A stretch of DNA of 64,000 bases from Burkholderia sp. BCC1644. GTDB taxonomy: Bacteria; Pseudomonadota; Gammaproteobacteria; Burkholderiales; Burkholderiaceae. The notes under the pieces are model-generated. The model saw nothing but the letters and a program-made list of their open reading frames with translations. It had not been told where the DNA came from and ran no database searches. Numbering within the stretch: the first letter of the stretch is position 1; each line of letters opens with the position of its first letter. This document shows, in pieces, positions 8,380-17,036 of this stretch. The stretch spans positions 186,001 to 250,000 of the forward strand of contig NZ_CADFEI010000002.1 in assembly GCF_902833225.1 (NCBI RefSeq), given 5' to 3'. Both the position numbers and the translations under genes were made by a program.

Positions 8380-9765
8380 TCACGAGTGGGATGAAACGGG
8401 TTGCGCGAGCGGCGCATGATGTGCGGGAAGCCGTGCGATCAGGCCGAGCGGCAGCAAGGTCAGCAGGACCGCCAGCCCGAAGCACCAGCGGTACGGCGCG
8501 AGCGACGGGCCGCCCGCGTCGAACGCCAGCAACGCATTGAGTACGCTGCCGAGCACGGCCACGCCAACGCAAAAGCTCAACTGGCGGTTGATGTTCCACA
8601 GCGCGCTCGCGTCGCCCATCCGGTCGGCGGGCACATCGACGAACGCCGCGCTTTGCGACGTGCTCGTGCACAGGCTCGCGCCGAACCCCATCGCCGCGAA
8701 TGCCGCGATGCGCACGGCTTCGACGCCGGCCCACGGCGTCGCGAGCAGTGCGATGCCGACGCAATCGATCGCGATGCCATATGCGAACAACGGCTTCGCG
8801 CCGTGGCGTGCAAAGCAGCGGCGCGTGGTCGCGATCGCGAAGAACGCCGCGATCGCCCACGGCAGCATCAGCGCACCGGCATGCGCAGCGCTCAATCCGA
8901 GTGCGTTCTGCAGGTAGAGCGACGCGACGAGGTTGACGCCCGTAAAAATGCCCGGCACGCACAGATAGACCACCACACCGGTTCGCAGCAACGGTTGTGC
9001 GAGCAGGCGCAGGTCGACGACGGGCGACCTGGCACGACGCGCATGCGCCGCATAGCCGGCGCCTGCCACGACCGCGACGGCCAGCATCGCGAGCGGAAAA
9101 CCCGCGTCGCCGGGCTGCCCCGCGGCGGTCAGCCCGAGCAGCAGCGCGACGAGCGTTGCCGCACTCAGGCCGAGCCCCGGCCAGTCGAGCCGCGGCGGCC
9201 GGTCGAGCGCACCGTCGCGCGGCAGCCAGGCGAACGCGAGCGCGCAGGTCGCGGCCGCGATCGGCAACATCGCGAAGAAGATCGCGCGCCACGACCCGCG
9301 ATCGACGATTGCCCCGCCGATCGCAGGCGAGACCGCGGGCACGAGCAGCGCGACCATCATCACGACCGACGTGAGCCGCGCCCGCGCCTGCGGCGGATAC
9401 GCGCGATAGGCCATCGTCTGCCCGACCGGAATCAGCAGCCCGCCGCCGAGCCCCTGGACCAGCCGCCACGCGAGCAGCGCGCCGATCGACGGCGACGCGC
9501 CGACGCCGGCACTGCCGAACCCGAACAGCAGCAACGATGCGGCGAACACGCGCCGCTCGCCGCAGCGGCGCGCGAGCCACGTGCCGAACGGAATCACGAC
9601 GGTCAGGCCGAGCACATACATGTTGCCGACCCACGCAAGCTGCGCGACCGACGCGTGCAGTTCGCGCTGCAGCGCCGGATATGCGGCGTTCAGCATGAAC
9701 ATGTTCGCGAGATCGATCGCGAAGCCGAGCAGGTAGACGGCGGCGATTCTGGAACGGTCTGGCAT
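8380..9765 (-). CDS. MFS drug exporter, DHA2/EmrB-QacA-like
   Basis: 461 residues, strongly hydrophobic. It starts MPDRSRIAAVYLLGFAIDLAN. A WVGNMYVLGLTVVIPFGTWLARRCGERRVF segment corresponds to the motif A loop (here GxxLARRxGxRR). RLVQGLGGGLLIPVGQTM (about residues 105-122) is the motif C-like antiporter region typical of DHA1/DHA2 proton-drug antiporters. Inner-membrane exporter. A long upstream in-frame extension is not used because it has no signal or ribosome site. It is divergent from a LysR regulator across 214 bases, which suggests control by it. Confidence 0.88.
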   Translation of the reverse strand: MPDRSRIAAVYLLGFAIDLANMFMLNAAYPALQRELHASVAQLAWVGNMYVLGLTVVIPFGTWLARRCGERRVFAASLLLFGFGSAGVGASPSIGALLAWRLVQGLGGGLLIPVGQTMAYRAYPPQARARLTSVVMMVALLVPAVSPAIGGAIVDRGSWRAIFFAMLPIAAATCALAFAWLPRDGALDRPPRLDWPGLGLSAATLVALLLGLTAAGQPGDAGFPLAMLAVAVVAGAGYAAHARRARSPVVDLRLLAQPLLRTGVVVYLCVPGIFTGVNLVASLYLQNALGLSAAHAGALMLPWAIAAFFAIATTRRCFARHGAKPLFAYGIAIDCVGIALLATPWAGVEAVRIAAFAAMGFGASLCTSTSQSAAFVDVPADRMGDASALWNINRQLSFCVGVAVLGSVLNALLAFDAGGPSLAPYRWCFGLAVLLTLLPLGLIARLPAHHAPLAQPVSSHS

Positions 9766-9979
9766 GGCGGCGGGAACATCACGAAACGCCGCAGTGTAGA
9801 AGCCGGCGCGCACATCGGTAAGCGGCCGGATTCGACGGCTCCCGTCGAAATTTTTTGACAATCGGATCACGCGGCGGCGACGCCGCGCATCCGCCGCACC
9901 GCAGCGCATGCCGCACGCGGACGCACATTCGGGTACCCTTCGAGCGATCCAACGCATAGACAGGACCCACGCCCCAACC

Positions 9980-10894
9980 ATGGTGAGCCTCGATCGTTTC
10001 GCCGTATTCCGTGCCGTGGTCGAAGCCGGTTCGTTCACGGCCGCCGCAACCGCGCTGAACCAGGCGCGGGCGGCCGTCAGCTTCAACGTGAAGCAGCTCG
10101 AAACCGAGCTCGGCGTCACGCTGCTCACGCGGACGACCCGGCGTGTCGAGCTGACCGATGCTGGCGAGCGCTTCTACCAGCGCTGCCTGCACGTGCTCGA
10201 AGCAGCCGAGGGCGCGATCGACGAGGTGCGCGGCGAGCATGGCGGAATGCAGGGCATCCTGCGCCTGACGTCGACGGTCGAGTATGCGGCGCGCGTCCTG
10301 GCACCAATGCTGCATGCGTTCACCGCGCGGCATCCCGCGTTACGCGTGCGGCTCGAAACGCATACGTCGCAGGCCGATCTCGTGCGCGACCGCTTCGACG
10401 TCGCGATCCGGCTCGGACGCCACGAGCACTTTCGCGACCTGCCCTATCGCGGCGCCTGCCTTGCCACCTACGACGTGCTCGCCGTGATGGCGCCCGACCT
10501 GCCGGCGAAGGCCGGACTCCCGCAACCGGCGTCGCCCGGCGACCTCGCCCGCCTGCCGCAACTCGGCCACAGCCGGCTCGAGCGGATCGCCAAATGGACG
10601 CTCACCGATCGCGCGGGCAACCAACATGCGTTTCGACCGGCCACGAAGCCTCGCGTCGTCGTCGACAATGCATCGGTGTTGCGTGAACTCGCGCGCCAGG
10701 GCAGCGGCGTTGCGCTGCTGCCCGAATGGCTCGTGCGCGACGATCTCGACAGCGGCGCACTGGTCGATGCGCTGCCCGCCTTCCGGTTTCCGCAGCAGAA
10801 CGTCTACGCGCTGTACGTCGCGACGCGGCACGTGCCGCAGAAAGTGCGTGCGTGGGTGGACTTCATGAAGGAGCAATTGCAGCACGTGCATTGA
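9980..10894 (+). CDS. LysR-family transcriptional regulator
   Basis: 304 residues. The winged helix-turn-helix at residues 1-60 contains FRAVVEAGSFTAAATALNQARAAVS, and the LysR substrate domain follows, with LVRDRFDVAIRLG near residue 140. The start at ATG 9980 gives the standard N-terminal length. It is divergent from the MFS exporter at 8380-9765, the usual arrangement for autoregulation and control of the neighbour. The ligand is unknown. Confidence 0.92.
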   Translation: MVSLDRFAVFRAVVEAGSFTAAATALNQARAAVSFNVKQLETELGVTLLTRTTRRVELTDAGERFYQRCLHVLEAAEGAIDEVRGEHGGMQGILRLTSTVEYAARVLAPMLHAFTARHPALRVRLETHTSQADLVRDRFDVAIRLGRHEHFRDLPYRGACLATYDVLAVMAPDLPAKAGLPQPASPGDLARLPQLGHSRLERIAKWTLTDRAGNQHAFRPATKPRVVVDNASVLRELARQGSGVALLPEWLVRDDLDSGALVDALPAFRFPQQNVYALYVATRHVPQKVRAWVDFMKEQLQHVH

Positions 10895-10990
10895 GCGCGG
10901 TTTGCGCGCGTCGCCGCGCGCTGGCCGCCGCGGCGAAGCCGGCCGTACGACACGACCGGCTTCCGTTGCCGCGCTTTCAGTGCCGGACAG

Positions 10991-12532
10991 TCAGTGCGGG
11001 TGCCCGTGCTGCGAGGCCGTCGCATCGACGGCCTCGACCGAACGCGTCAGCCACGGCCCGATGTCCATCTCCTCGTAGCGCACGAGCCGGCTCTTGCGCG
11101 CACGACGGTACGCCCACCAGATCGCGACGAACAGCGGAATCCACACGTAGATCGACAGCACTTCCATCCAGTCGATGCGCGCCGCGAAGAACGCCTGGTA
11201 ATCCTGCCCGAGCGAGATCACGATGCAGATCGCGATCGCGAACAGCGGCCCGAACGGGAACCATTTCGCGCGGTACGGCAGTTGGTCGAGCCGGTAGCCC
11301 TGCTTCAGGAACCCCTTGCGGAACCGGTAATGGCACACCGCGATGCCGAGCCACGCGATGAAGCCCGTGATGCCGACCGTGTTCAGCAGCCACAGATAGA
11401 TGCCCTGGTTGTTGGTCAGCGACGTAAGGAAGCACAGCCCGCCGACGGCCATCGTCGCATACAGCGCGTTGCGCGGCACGCCGCCCGGCGACAGCGTCGC
11501 GAACATCGCCGGCGCGCGCCCTTCCGCCGCAAGGTTGTACAGCATTCGCGTCGCCGCGTAGGTGCCGGAGTTGCCGGCCGACAGCACGGCCGTCAGGATC
11601 ACGAGATTCATCGCGCCGGCTGCAAGCCGGAAACCCGCATGGCTGAACACCAGCGTGAACGGGCTTACGCCGATGTCGGTCACGTCGCTCTTCAGCAGGT
11701 TCGGGTCGGTGTACGGCACCAGCAGGCCGATCACGAAGATCGCGAACACGTAGAACAGCATGATCCGCCAGAAGATCTGCTTCACCGCGCGCGGGATCGT
11801 CTTGCGCGGATTTTCCGATTCGCCGGCCGTGATCCCGACCAGCTCGGTGCCGAGAAACGAGAAACCCGCGATCAGCGCGACGCTCATCATCGCGTGCACG
11901 CCGCCGACGAACGGCGCATCGCCCGTCGTGAAGTTACGCAAGCCGACCGGATGCCCGTTCCCGATCAGGCCGGCGGCGATCAGCAGCCCGGCCGCGATGA
12001 ACGCGACCACGGTGACGACCTTGATCAGCGAGAACCAGTATTCCGATTCACCGAAGCCACGCACCGACAGCGTATTCAGCAGGAAAATCAGCACGAGGAA
12101 GCCCGCGCCCCACCAGATGCCGGGTATGGCCGGAAACCAGTAGCGCATCACGATCTGCGCGGCGACCAGCTCGATCGCGATCGTCACGGCCCAGCTGTAC
12201 CAGTAGGTCCAGCCGAGCGCGACGCCGAAGCCTTCGTCGACGTACTTCTCGCCGTAGATCGCAAACGAACCCGATACCGGCATCAGTGCGGCCATCTCGC
12301 CGAGGCCCGTGACGACGAAGTACACCATCAGCCCGATCGCGATATACGCGGCGATCGCACCGCCCGGCCCCGCCTGCGCGACCGACGCGCCCGACGCGAC
12401 GAACAGCCCCGTGCCGATCGATCCGCCGATCGCGATCATCGCGATGTGACGGCCCTGCAGACGGCGCTTGAGCGTCGTCCCGGACGGCGCCGCCGTCTCC
12501 GCTGCCGCTTGCATAGCATCCATAGTGTTCAC
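10991..12532 (-). CDS. lysP: lysine-type amino-acid permease
   Basis: 513-residue APC-superfamily transporter with about 12 membrane segments. It matches E. coli LysP along its length: RHIAMIAIGGSIGTGLFVAS at the first segment, MPVSGSFAIYGEKYVDEGFG, FSLIKVVTVVAF, GFSFLGTELVGITAGESENP, VSPFTLVFSHAGF and NTVGITGFIAWLGIAV. It imports lysine or another cationic amino acid with protons. It lies downstream of an Lrp-family regulator and a dimethylarginine hydrolase on the same strand, so arginine derivatives are also plausible substrates. A near-perfect inverted repeat sits 17 bases upstream of its start. Confidence 0.88.
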   Translation of the reverse strand: MNTMDAMQAAAETAAPSGTTLKRRLQGRHIAMIAIGGSIGTGLFVASGASVAQAGPGGAIAAYIAIGLMVYFVVTGLGEMAALMPVSGSFAIYGEKYVDEGFGVALGWTYWYSWAVTIAIELVAAQIVMRYWFPAIPGIWWGAGFLVLIFLLNTLSVRGFGESEYWFSLIKVVTVVAFIAAGLLIAAGLIGNGHPVGLRNFTTGDAPFVGGVHAMMSVALIAGFSFLGTELVGITAGESENPRKTIPRAVKQIFWRIMLFYVFAIFVIGLLVPYTDPNLLKSDVTDIGVSPFTLVFSHAGFRLAAGAMNLVILTAVLSAGNSGTYAATRMLYNLAAEGRAPAMFATLSPGGVPRNALYATMAVGGLCFLTSLTNNQGIYLWLLNTVGITGFIAWLGIAVCHYRFRKGFLKQGYRLDQLPYRAKWFPFGPLFAIAICIVISLGQDYQAFFAARIDWMEVLSIYVWIPLFVAIWWAYRRARKSRLVRYEEMDIGPWLTRSVEAVDATASQHGHPH

Positions 12533-12548
12533 CCTGATTGGATTCGAG

Positions 12549-12582
12549 CCAGCCGATTTGATTCGGATTCCAAATCGACTGG
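12549..12582. promoter_or_regulatory. inverted repeat before lysP, probable Lrp operator or attenuator
   Basis: Arms CCAGCCGATTTG (12549-12560) and CAAATCGACTGG (12571-12582) match at 11 of 12 positions around a 10-base spacer. It lies between the Lrp-family gene and lysP, just upstream of the lysP start codon. An AT-rich dyad there suits an Lrp-type operator; a terminator role is less likely because no U run follows. Confidence 0.55.
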
Positions 12583-12625
12583 CCCGGTCATTCGCCTCGA
12601 AACCGGCCCTGCCCGGCCGGCCGCA

Positions 12626-13090
12626 TCACACGACGCTGCGCTTGATCGCCTGCAGTTCGGCTGTTGTCACGATCTTCTCGATCCGGAACCGCGGGCTTTC
12701 CAGCCACACGTTCGCGATCCGCCGGTACTCGTCGAGATCCTCGCACGCGAGCCGCACGAGAAAATCGAACGTGCCGCTGACGAGCCAGCAATCGAGCACC
12801 GCCGGATTCGCGCGCATTTCGTCCTCGAACGGCGCCTGCGACCGTCCGTGGTCGGCCAGCACGATCTGCGCGATCACGACGATCGGCTTGGTCGCGCGCG
12901 GCGCCTTGATCACCGCGCGGTAGCCCTCGATCACGCCGAGCGCCTCGAGCCGCTCCACGCGCGCCTGGCAGGGCCGCGGCGTGAGGTTCACGAGCTCGGA
13001 CAGCTTCCGGTAGGAAATCCGCCCGTCGGTACGCAGGATATCGAGGATCCGGAGATCGATCTTGTCGAGCTGCATCTTCTTGTCGGTCAT
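12626..13090 (-). CDS. Lrp/AsnC-family transcriptional regulator
   Basis: 154 residues. N-terminal HTH: LDKIDLRILDILRTDGRISYRKLSELVNLTPRPCQARVERLE (about residues 8-49 in pieces), then the RAM ligand-binding domain with LVSGTFDFLVRLACEDLDEYRR. Lrp proteins sense amino acids and form octamers on AT-rich repeats. It sits 93 bases before lysP and 98 bases after the dimethylarginine hydrolase, all on the minus strand. It most likely controls these neighbours in response to a basic amino acid. Confidence 0.93.
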   Translation of the reverse strand: MTDKKMQLDKIDLRILDILRTDGRISYRKLSELVNLTPRPCQARVERLEALGVIEGYRAVIKAPRATKPIVVIAQIVLADHGRSQAPFEDEMRANPAVLDCWLVSGTFDFLVRLACEDLDEYRRIANVWLESPRFRIEKIVTTAELQAIKRSVV

Positions 13091-13188
13091 CCGCGTTCGC
13101 TCCGGTCGGATCGTGGCTGGTGCGCGGAACGTCTCCTTGTCCGCGCGGGGGCCACATTATCCGGCCGAAGCGGCCGCGCGCCAATCGG

Positions 13189-13947
13189 CTAGAACCGCAG
13201 CGACAGGCAGGTCAGGCCGCCGTCCATCTTGCGGAACTCGCTGGTGTCGATCACGTGCAGCGGCATGCCGAGCGACGCGATCGCGTCATGGACGCGCGGA
13301 TAGCCGGCCGGCGTGATCAGCGTGCCGTTCACGCGCAGCGTGTTGCCCGCGTACTCGTCGGCGGCCGAGATCGCGATCCGGCGATAGTCGGCGAACGCCG
13401 GATGCGCGGCCAGCGCTTCGGTCACGAGCAGCGTGTCGTCGCCGAGCGCGTTGACGACCGACTTCAGGTGCAGGCCGGCGCCGACCGGCACCGCGACGAC
13501 CGAGTAGCCGTAGCGCGACACCAGCGATTCGAACGCGGCAATGCCGTCGGCATCGGTGCGGCCCGTCAGGCCGATGTAGAAGCGCTTGCCGACCTGCATC
13601 ACGTCACCGCCGTCGAGACGGCCGTCCTGCATCGGCAGCAGGTCGCGATGTGCGGCGAGCGCCGCTTCGATGTGCGCCGTCTCGCCACGCCGCGCGGGCG
13701 CACCCGGTCGCGTGATCACCGCGAATTCCGGCGTCACGACCGCGGTGTCCTCGACGAAGTGCGAATCGGGGAACGCGTCCAGCGGCGGCAGTTCGGTCAG
13801 TTCGACGCCGAGCGTGCGCAGCGCTTCGCAGTAGGCGTGGAACTGGGTGAGCGTCTTGTCGTAATCGGGCGCGCCGAGTTCGGCGGTGGTCAGGCCCGCA
13901 CCACAGGACGGCGCGGGACGGCGAACGATCGCTTGCGTGAATTGCAT
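13189..13947 (-). CDS. dimethylarginine dimethylaminohydrolase family protein
   Basis: 252 residues of the amidinotransferase/DDAH fold. Visible catalytic elements are FVEDTAVV (Glu-Asp, about residue 66), RLDGGDVM, the histidine in GLHLKSVVNALGDD (about 160), and the C-terminal nucleophile cysteine in GGLTCLSLRF. The family hydrolyses methylated arginine to citrulline and a methylamine; other amidino substrates are possible. GGAGGAG lies five bases before ATG 13947 and decides this start over an ATG 12 bases upstream, which contains that ribosome site. First gene of the set with lrp and lysP. Confidence 0.88.
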   Translation of the reverse strand: MQFTQAIVRRPAPSCGAGLTTAELGAPDYDKTLTQFHAYCEALRTLGVELTELPPLDAFPDSHFVEDTAVVTPEFAVITRPGAPARRGETAHIEAALAAHRDLLPMQDGRLDGGDVMQVGKRFYIGLTGRTDADGIAAFESLVSRYGYSVVAVPVGAGLHLKSVVNALGDDTLLVTEALAAHPAFADYRRIAISAADEYAGNTLRVNGTLITPAGYPRVHDAIASLGMPLHVIDTSEFRKMDGGLTCLSLRF

Positions 13948-14025
13948 CGACTCCTCCATGATCTGCGCCGCACCCTTGCGGCGCAAGGGCCAGCGGCGTT
14001 GTGTCCGGACCATTATCGGAAGCCA

Positions 14026-14037
14026 AATTGCGCAATT
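14026..14037. promoter_or_regulatory. palindrome upstream of the dimethylarginine hydrolase gene
   Basis: AATTGCGCAATT is a perfect 12-base palindrome 79 bases before the start of the 13189-13947 gene; a related GAATTGCGCGC lies about 40 bases further upstream. It is AT-rich in GC-rich surroundings and is a candidate binding site for the neighbouring Lrp regulator. A second small hairpin (CCCTTGC/GCAAGGG, 13973-13989) lies between it and the gene. Confidence 0.4.
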
Positions 14038-14156
14038 CGTGTCGATTTCGGCTCCGCCGACAGCCGATTGCGTCGAATTGCGCGCGGCACGCAGCGGATT
14101 CGGCAGACGGCCGTTCGCCGCGTCGCGAACGGCCGTCTGCTCACGCGGCGCGGCCG

Positions 14157-15407
14157 TTACGCGCCGGGCCCGAACCCCATCTGCGCACGGCCCAGCGCCG
14201 TCAGATCGCCCTCCCCGCCGCGCCCGTCGAATTCGACCTCGAAATGATCGGCCGGGAAATCGGGCGGGCTTTCGCCGCGCAGGAACGCGGACCGCTGGCG
14301 CTGAAGGTACGCGTCGTTCTTCGCGCAGCCCGGCGCGGCGGCGATGTACATCACGTTGCTGTCGCCGCTGCCGCGGTGTGCATCCTCGACCGCGTGCACG
14401 ACGTCGCCGTGCCAGAACACCGCGTCGCCGGGCTCCATGTGCGGGATCGGCACCAGCGCGTCGAGCAGCAGTGCGTGCCATTCGGGCCGGATCGACAGCG
14501 CGCGGCCCGGACGCGCGCCGCACAGATCGTCGTCGGCGACATCGTCCTGCAACGCGCGCAGCACGACATAGGCCATCGCGTTCGCGACCGGGATCAATTG
14601 CAGCGTGCCGTCGCCGGGCCCCTGCGGCGTGAGTGCGGTCCAGCCCTGGAACGTGCGGAACATCGAGCACACGGCCGGCGACGGAATCTCCTCCACGTCG
14701 GGACGGAACGCGGCATCGAACGGATCGTAATCGCGCCAGCGGCCGGCCAGCACGTGACGATAGACCTGCCGGAAGTTCGCGCCGAGCCAGCGCTCGACGG
14801 AGCCGCCGTCCACGTGCGGCGACAGCCCGAGCGACGACGAACCGGGCGGCCGGCGGCGAATCCGGTCCGCATAGGCCGGTATCTGGTCGGGATCGAAATG
14901 CATGCGTGCGGCATCCGCGTGCCGCCACAGGCGATTCAGGAACATGCGCGCCTGCGTCAGCGCCGGCGACTGGCGCGCGGCCACCTGCGGCTTCGACCAG
15001 TAGACGCCGTAGATCTGCGGCTTGCCCGATGCGAGATTGCCGAAATAGCGGTCTTCCGCGCGCGCATTCAACCGGTCGGCGAAGCGGTTCGTGTCCAGAT
15101 ACGCGCCGATCTCGTCGTTCCAGTCGCTCGCCTGCCGTGCATCGAATACACCACGGATCACGACCGCGCCATGCGTACGGATCGCGGCAATCGCGCGGGG
15201 ATCGACGGTTCCGCCCGCGATATCCGCGAACGGCACGACCGGAATCACGTCATCGCCGTACGCGTGCCCACGGCGGATCGCATCGACCTGCCGCGCGATG
15301 TCGCCCTCCAGCTCACGGAACGACGCCGCATAACCGGGCAGGCCGGCGCGCAGCGCCCGTTTCGCCGCGCGGATCGCGGCCGGCAGATCGTCAATCGTCA
15401 GTTGCAT
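14157..15407 (-). CDS. DUF1479 family protein (YbiU-like, 2-OG/Fe(II) oxygenase fold)
   Basis: 416 residues, the usual length for DUF1479. A likely facial triad can be seen: SPHVDGGS (His and Asp, about residue 197) and a later histidine in FWHGDVVHAVEDAH (about residue 345). Other family segments are HGAVVIRGVFDARQASDW and GLSPHVDGGSVERWLG. Members are predicted iron/2-oxoglutarate oxygenases of unknown substrate. Transcribed toward the dimethylarginine hydrolase gene, 209 bases away. The function is inferred from the fold only. Confidence 0.85.
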   Translation of the reverse strand: MQLTIDDLPAAIRAAKRALRAGLPGYAASFRELEGDIARQVDAIRRGHAYGDDVIPVVPFADIAGGTVDPRAIAAIRTHGAVVIRGVFDARQASDWNDEIGAYLDTNRFADRLNARAEDRYFGNLASGKPQIYGVYWSKPQVAARQSPALTQARMFLNRLWRHADAARMHFDPDQIPAYADRIRRRPPGSSSLGLSPHVDGGSVERWLGANFRQVYRHVLAGRWRDYDPFDAAFRPDVEEIPSPAVCSMFRTFQGWTALTPQGPGDGTLQLIPVANAMAYVVLRALQDDVADDDLCGARPGRALSIRPEWHALLLDALVPIPHMEPGDAVFWHGDVVHAVEDAHRGSGDSNVMYIAAAPGCAKNDAYLQRQRSAFLRGESPPDFPADHFEVEFDGRGGEGDLTALGRAQMGFGPGA

Positions 15408-15517
15408 CGGGGTCTCCTCGCTGAAGCGTGTCGTGATGTGCTGTCAGCGTACGGCCGGCATCGGGCCGCCATCACCCCTATTCGGCCAACTATCGATACA
15501 ATCCGGACAAATGCGCG

Positions 15518-15907
15518 TTACTCCGGGCGATGACAGACCACGCAGAGCTTGTTGCCGTCCGGATCGCGAAAATAGGCGCCGTAGTAGTCGCGGTGATAGT
15601 CCGGCCGCAGGCCCGGCGGCCCTTCGCAGGTGCCGCCATGCCGCAGCGCGAGCGCGTGGCAGCGATCGACGTGCGCACGGGTCTGCGCAGCGAACGCGAT
15701 CGTGTGGCCATTGCCGGGTTCGGGCGCGCGGCCGTCTAACGGCTGGCCGAAGAAGAACAGCGGCCGATCCGTGTCGGCCGGCATCCAGCCCGACCAGCCG
15801 TCCGGCTCGCGGAATTTCAGGCGCAGCCCGAGTTCCGCAAACAGCGGCGCGTAGAAATCGTAGGCGCGCGCGGTGTCGCTGACGCCCACGCAGACATGTG
15901 AAAACAT
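15518..15907 (-). CDS. VOC (glyoxalase/bleomycin resistance) superfamily protein
   Basis: 129 residues starting MFSHVCVGVSDTARAYDFYAPLFAELG, the typical first beta-alpha-beta unit of VOC proteins. It ends YYGAYFRDPDGNKLCVVCH, the classic closing motif. The two metal-ligand positions appear as His4 and a late acidic or histidine residue. The reaction is unknown. The start with ATG 15907 gives the standard N-terminus; a longer in-frame version would add unrelated residues. It is divergent from the AraC gene. Confidence 0.85.
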   Translation of the reverse strand: MFSHVCVGVSDTARAYDFYAPLFAELGLRLKFREPDGWSGWMPADTDRPLFFFGQPLDGRAPEPGNGHTIAFAAQTRAHVDRCHALALRHGGTCEGPPGLRPDYHRDYYGAYFRDPDGNKLCVVCHRPE

Positions 15908-15979
15908 CGCATCGCTCCGTCGTGACGAATGCTCTCGATCATGCCACGGCGCGGTGCCCGCCCTCACCCGGAGGCCGCG

Positions 15980-16945
15980 ATGAAACCGCAGTACGAGCAC
16001 GTGACGTTCGCGCCCGGCTGTTCGATCCGCGTGTATCACCGCCAGCTCGCGCGCATCCCGTTCGAATGGCATCGCCATCCCGAGTACGAACTGACGCTGA
16101 CGCTCAACAGCTGCGGCCAGCGCTTCATCGGCGATCACGTCGCGCGCTACGCGGACGATGACCTCGTGCTCGTGCCGCCCAACCTGCCGCATACGTGGTC
16201 GTCGAACGCGCGAATCGATCGCGAGGCGCCCGAAGTCGCGCTCGTCGTCTGGTTCGACGGAGACTGGGTACGGCGGCTGGCAGATTGCTGCCCCGAATAC
16301 GCGCCGCTACGCTCGCTGCTGCGACGCGCGGCGCCGGGCCTGCGTTTCGACGTGGAAGCCGCCCGTGCGATGCGCGCACGACTGCCGCAGCTGCTCGATC
16401 CGTCGCCGCGCACACGGCTCGCGGCCACGCTCGACACGCTCGCCGATCTCGCGCAAGCCGGTGGCGAGCCGCTCGCCACCGCGCATGCGTACGACCGGCC
16501 AGACGGCACCGCACCGTCCGTCGACGCAGCCGCGCCCGAAGCCGAACGCCTCGACCGCGTGCTCGACGCGATCGACCGGCACTTTCACGAACCGCTGCGC
16601 ATCGACGCGCTCGCCGCTGCCGCGCACCTGTCCGAGCGCACGCTGCAGCGCCTGTTCGTCCGGCATCTCGGCGAAAGCGTCGGCCGCTACGTGCAGCGGC
16701 TGCGGCTTGCGCACGCGTGCCGTCATCTCGTCGGCACCGACTGGCCGATCGCAACGGTGGCCGCGCGCTGCGGCATTCCGAATACCGCGAACTTCAACCG
16801 CCAATTCCTCGCCGCGCGCGGGATGACGCCCAGCGCATACCGGCAGTTCTTTCTGCGGCACGGCCACGCGCCCGACAACGAAGCGCCGGCGCTCGACGCA
16901 CGCCCGCCGTCGCTGGAGCGCCGCACCGATCCGGCGCACCAATGA
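15980..16945 (+). CDS. AraC-family transcriptional regulator
   Basis: 321 residues. An N-terminal cupin-like sensor domain (FEWHRHPEYELTLTLNS, VPPNLPHTWSSN) is followed by the two AraC helix-turn-helix units from about residue 205 (FHEPLRIDALAAAAHLSERT, then IATVAARCGIPNTANFNRQF). GGAGG six bases before ATG 15980 fixes the start. The HRHPEYE pattern recalls regulators of sugar or catabolic genes. Divergent from the VOC gene, which may be a target. Confidence 0.92.
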   Translation: MKPQYEHVTFAPGCSIRVYHRQLARIPFEWHRHPEYELTLTLNSCGQRFIGDHVARYADDDLVLVPPNLPHTWSSNARIDREAPEVALVVWFDGDWVRRLADCCPEYAPLRSLLRRAAPGLRFDVEAARAMRARLPQLLDPSPRTRLAATLDTLADLAQAGGEPLATAHAYDRPDGTAPSVDAAAPEAERLDRVLDAIDRHFHEPLRIDALAAAAHLSERTLQRLFVRHLGESVGRYVQRLRLAHACRHLVGTDWPIATVAARCGIPNTANFNRQFLAARGMTPSAYRQFFLRHGHAPDNEAPALDARPPSLERRTDPAHQ

Positions 16946-16947
16946 AA

Positions 16948-16977
16948 ACACCCCGACGGGCGGACCCGTCGGGGTGT
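16948..16977 (-). terminator. Rho-independent terminator after gltA
   Basis: A perfect 13-base-pair stem, ACACCCCGACGGG with CCCGTCGGGGTGT, around a four-base loop. On the minus strand it is followed by TTTT, so it ends the leftward sdh-gltA transcript, 60 bases past the gltA stop. It lies only two bases after the AraC stop and may also stop that convergent transcript. Confidence 0.85.
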
Positions 16978-17036
16978 CGTGGCGTTGCGTTTTGCCCGAC
17001 GCGAGCGGCCTGCCGGCCGATCGCGCGGCACACGAC

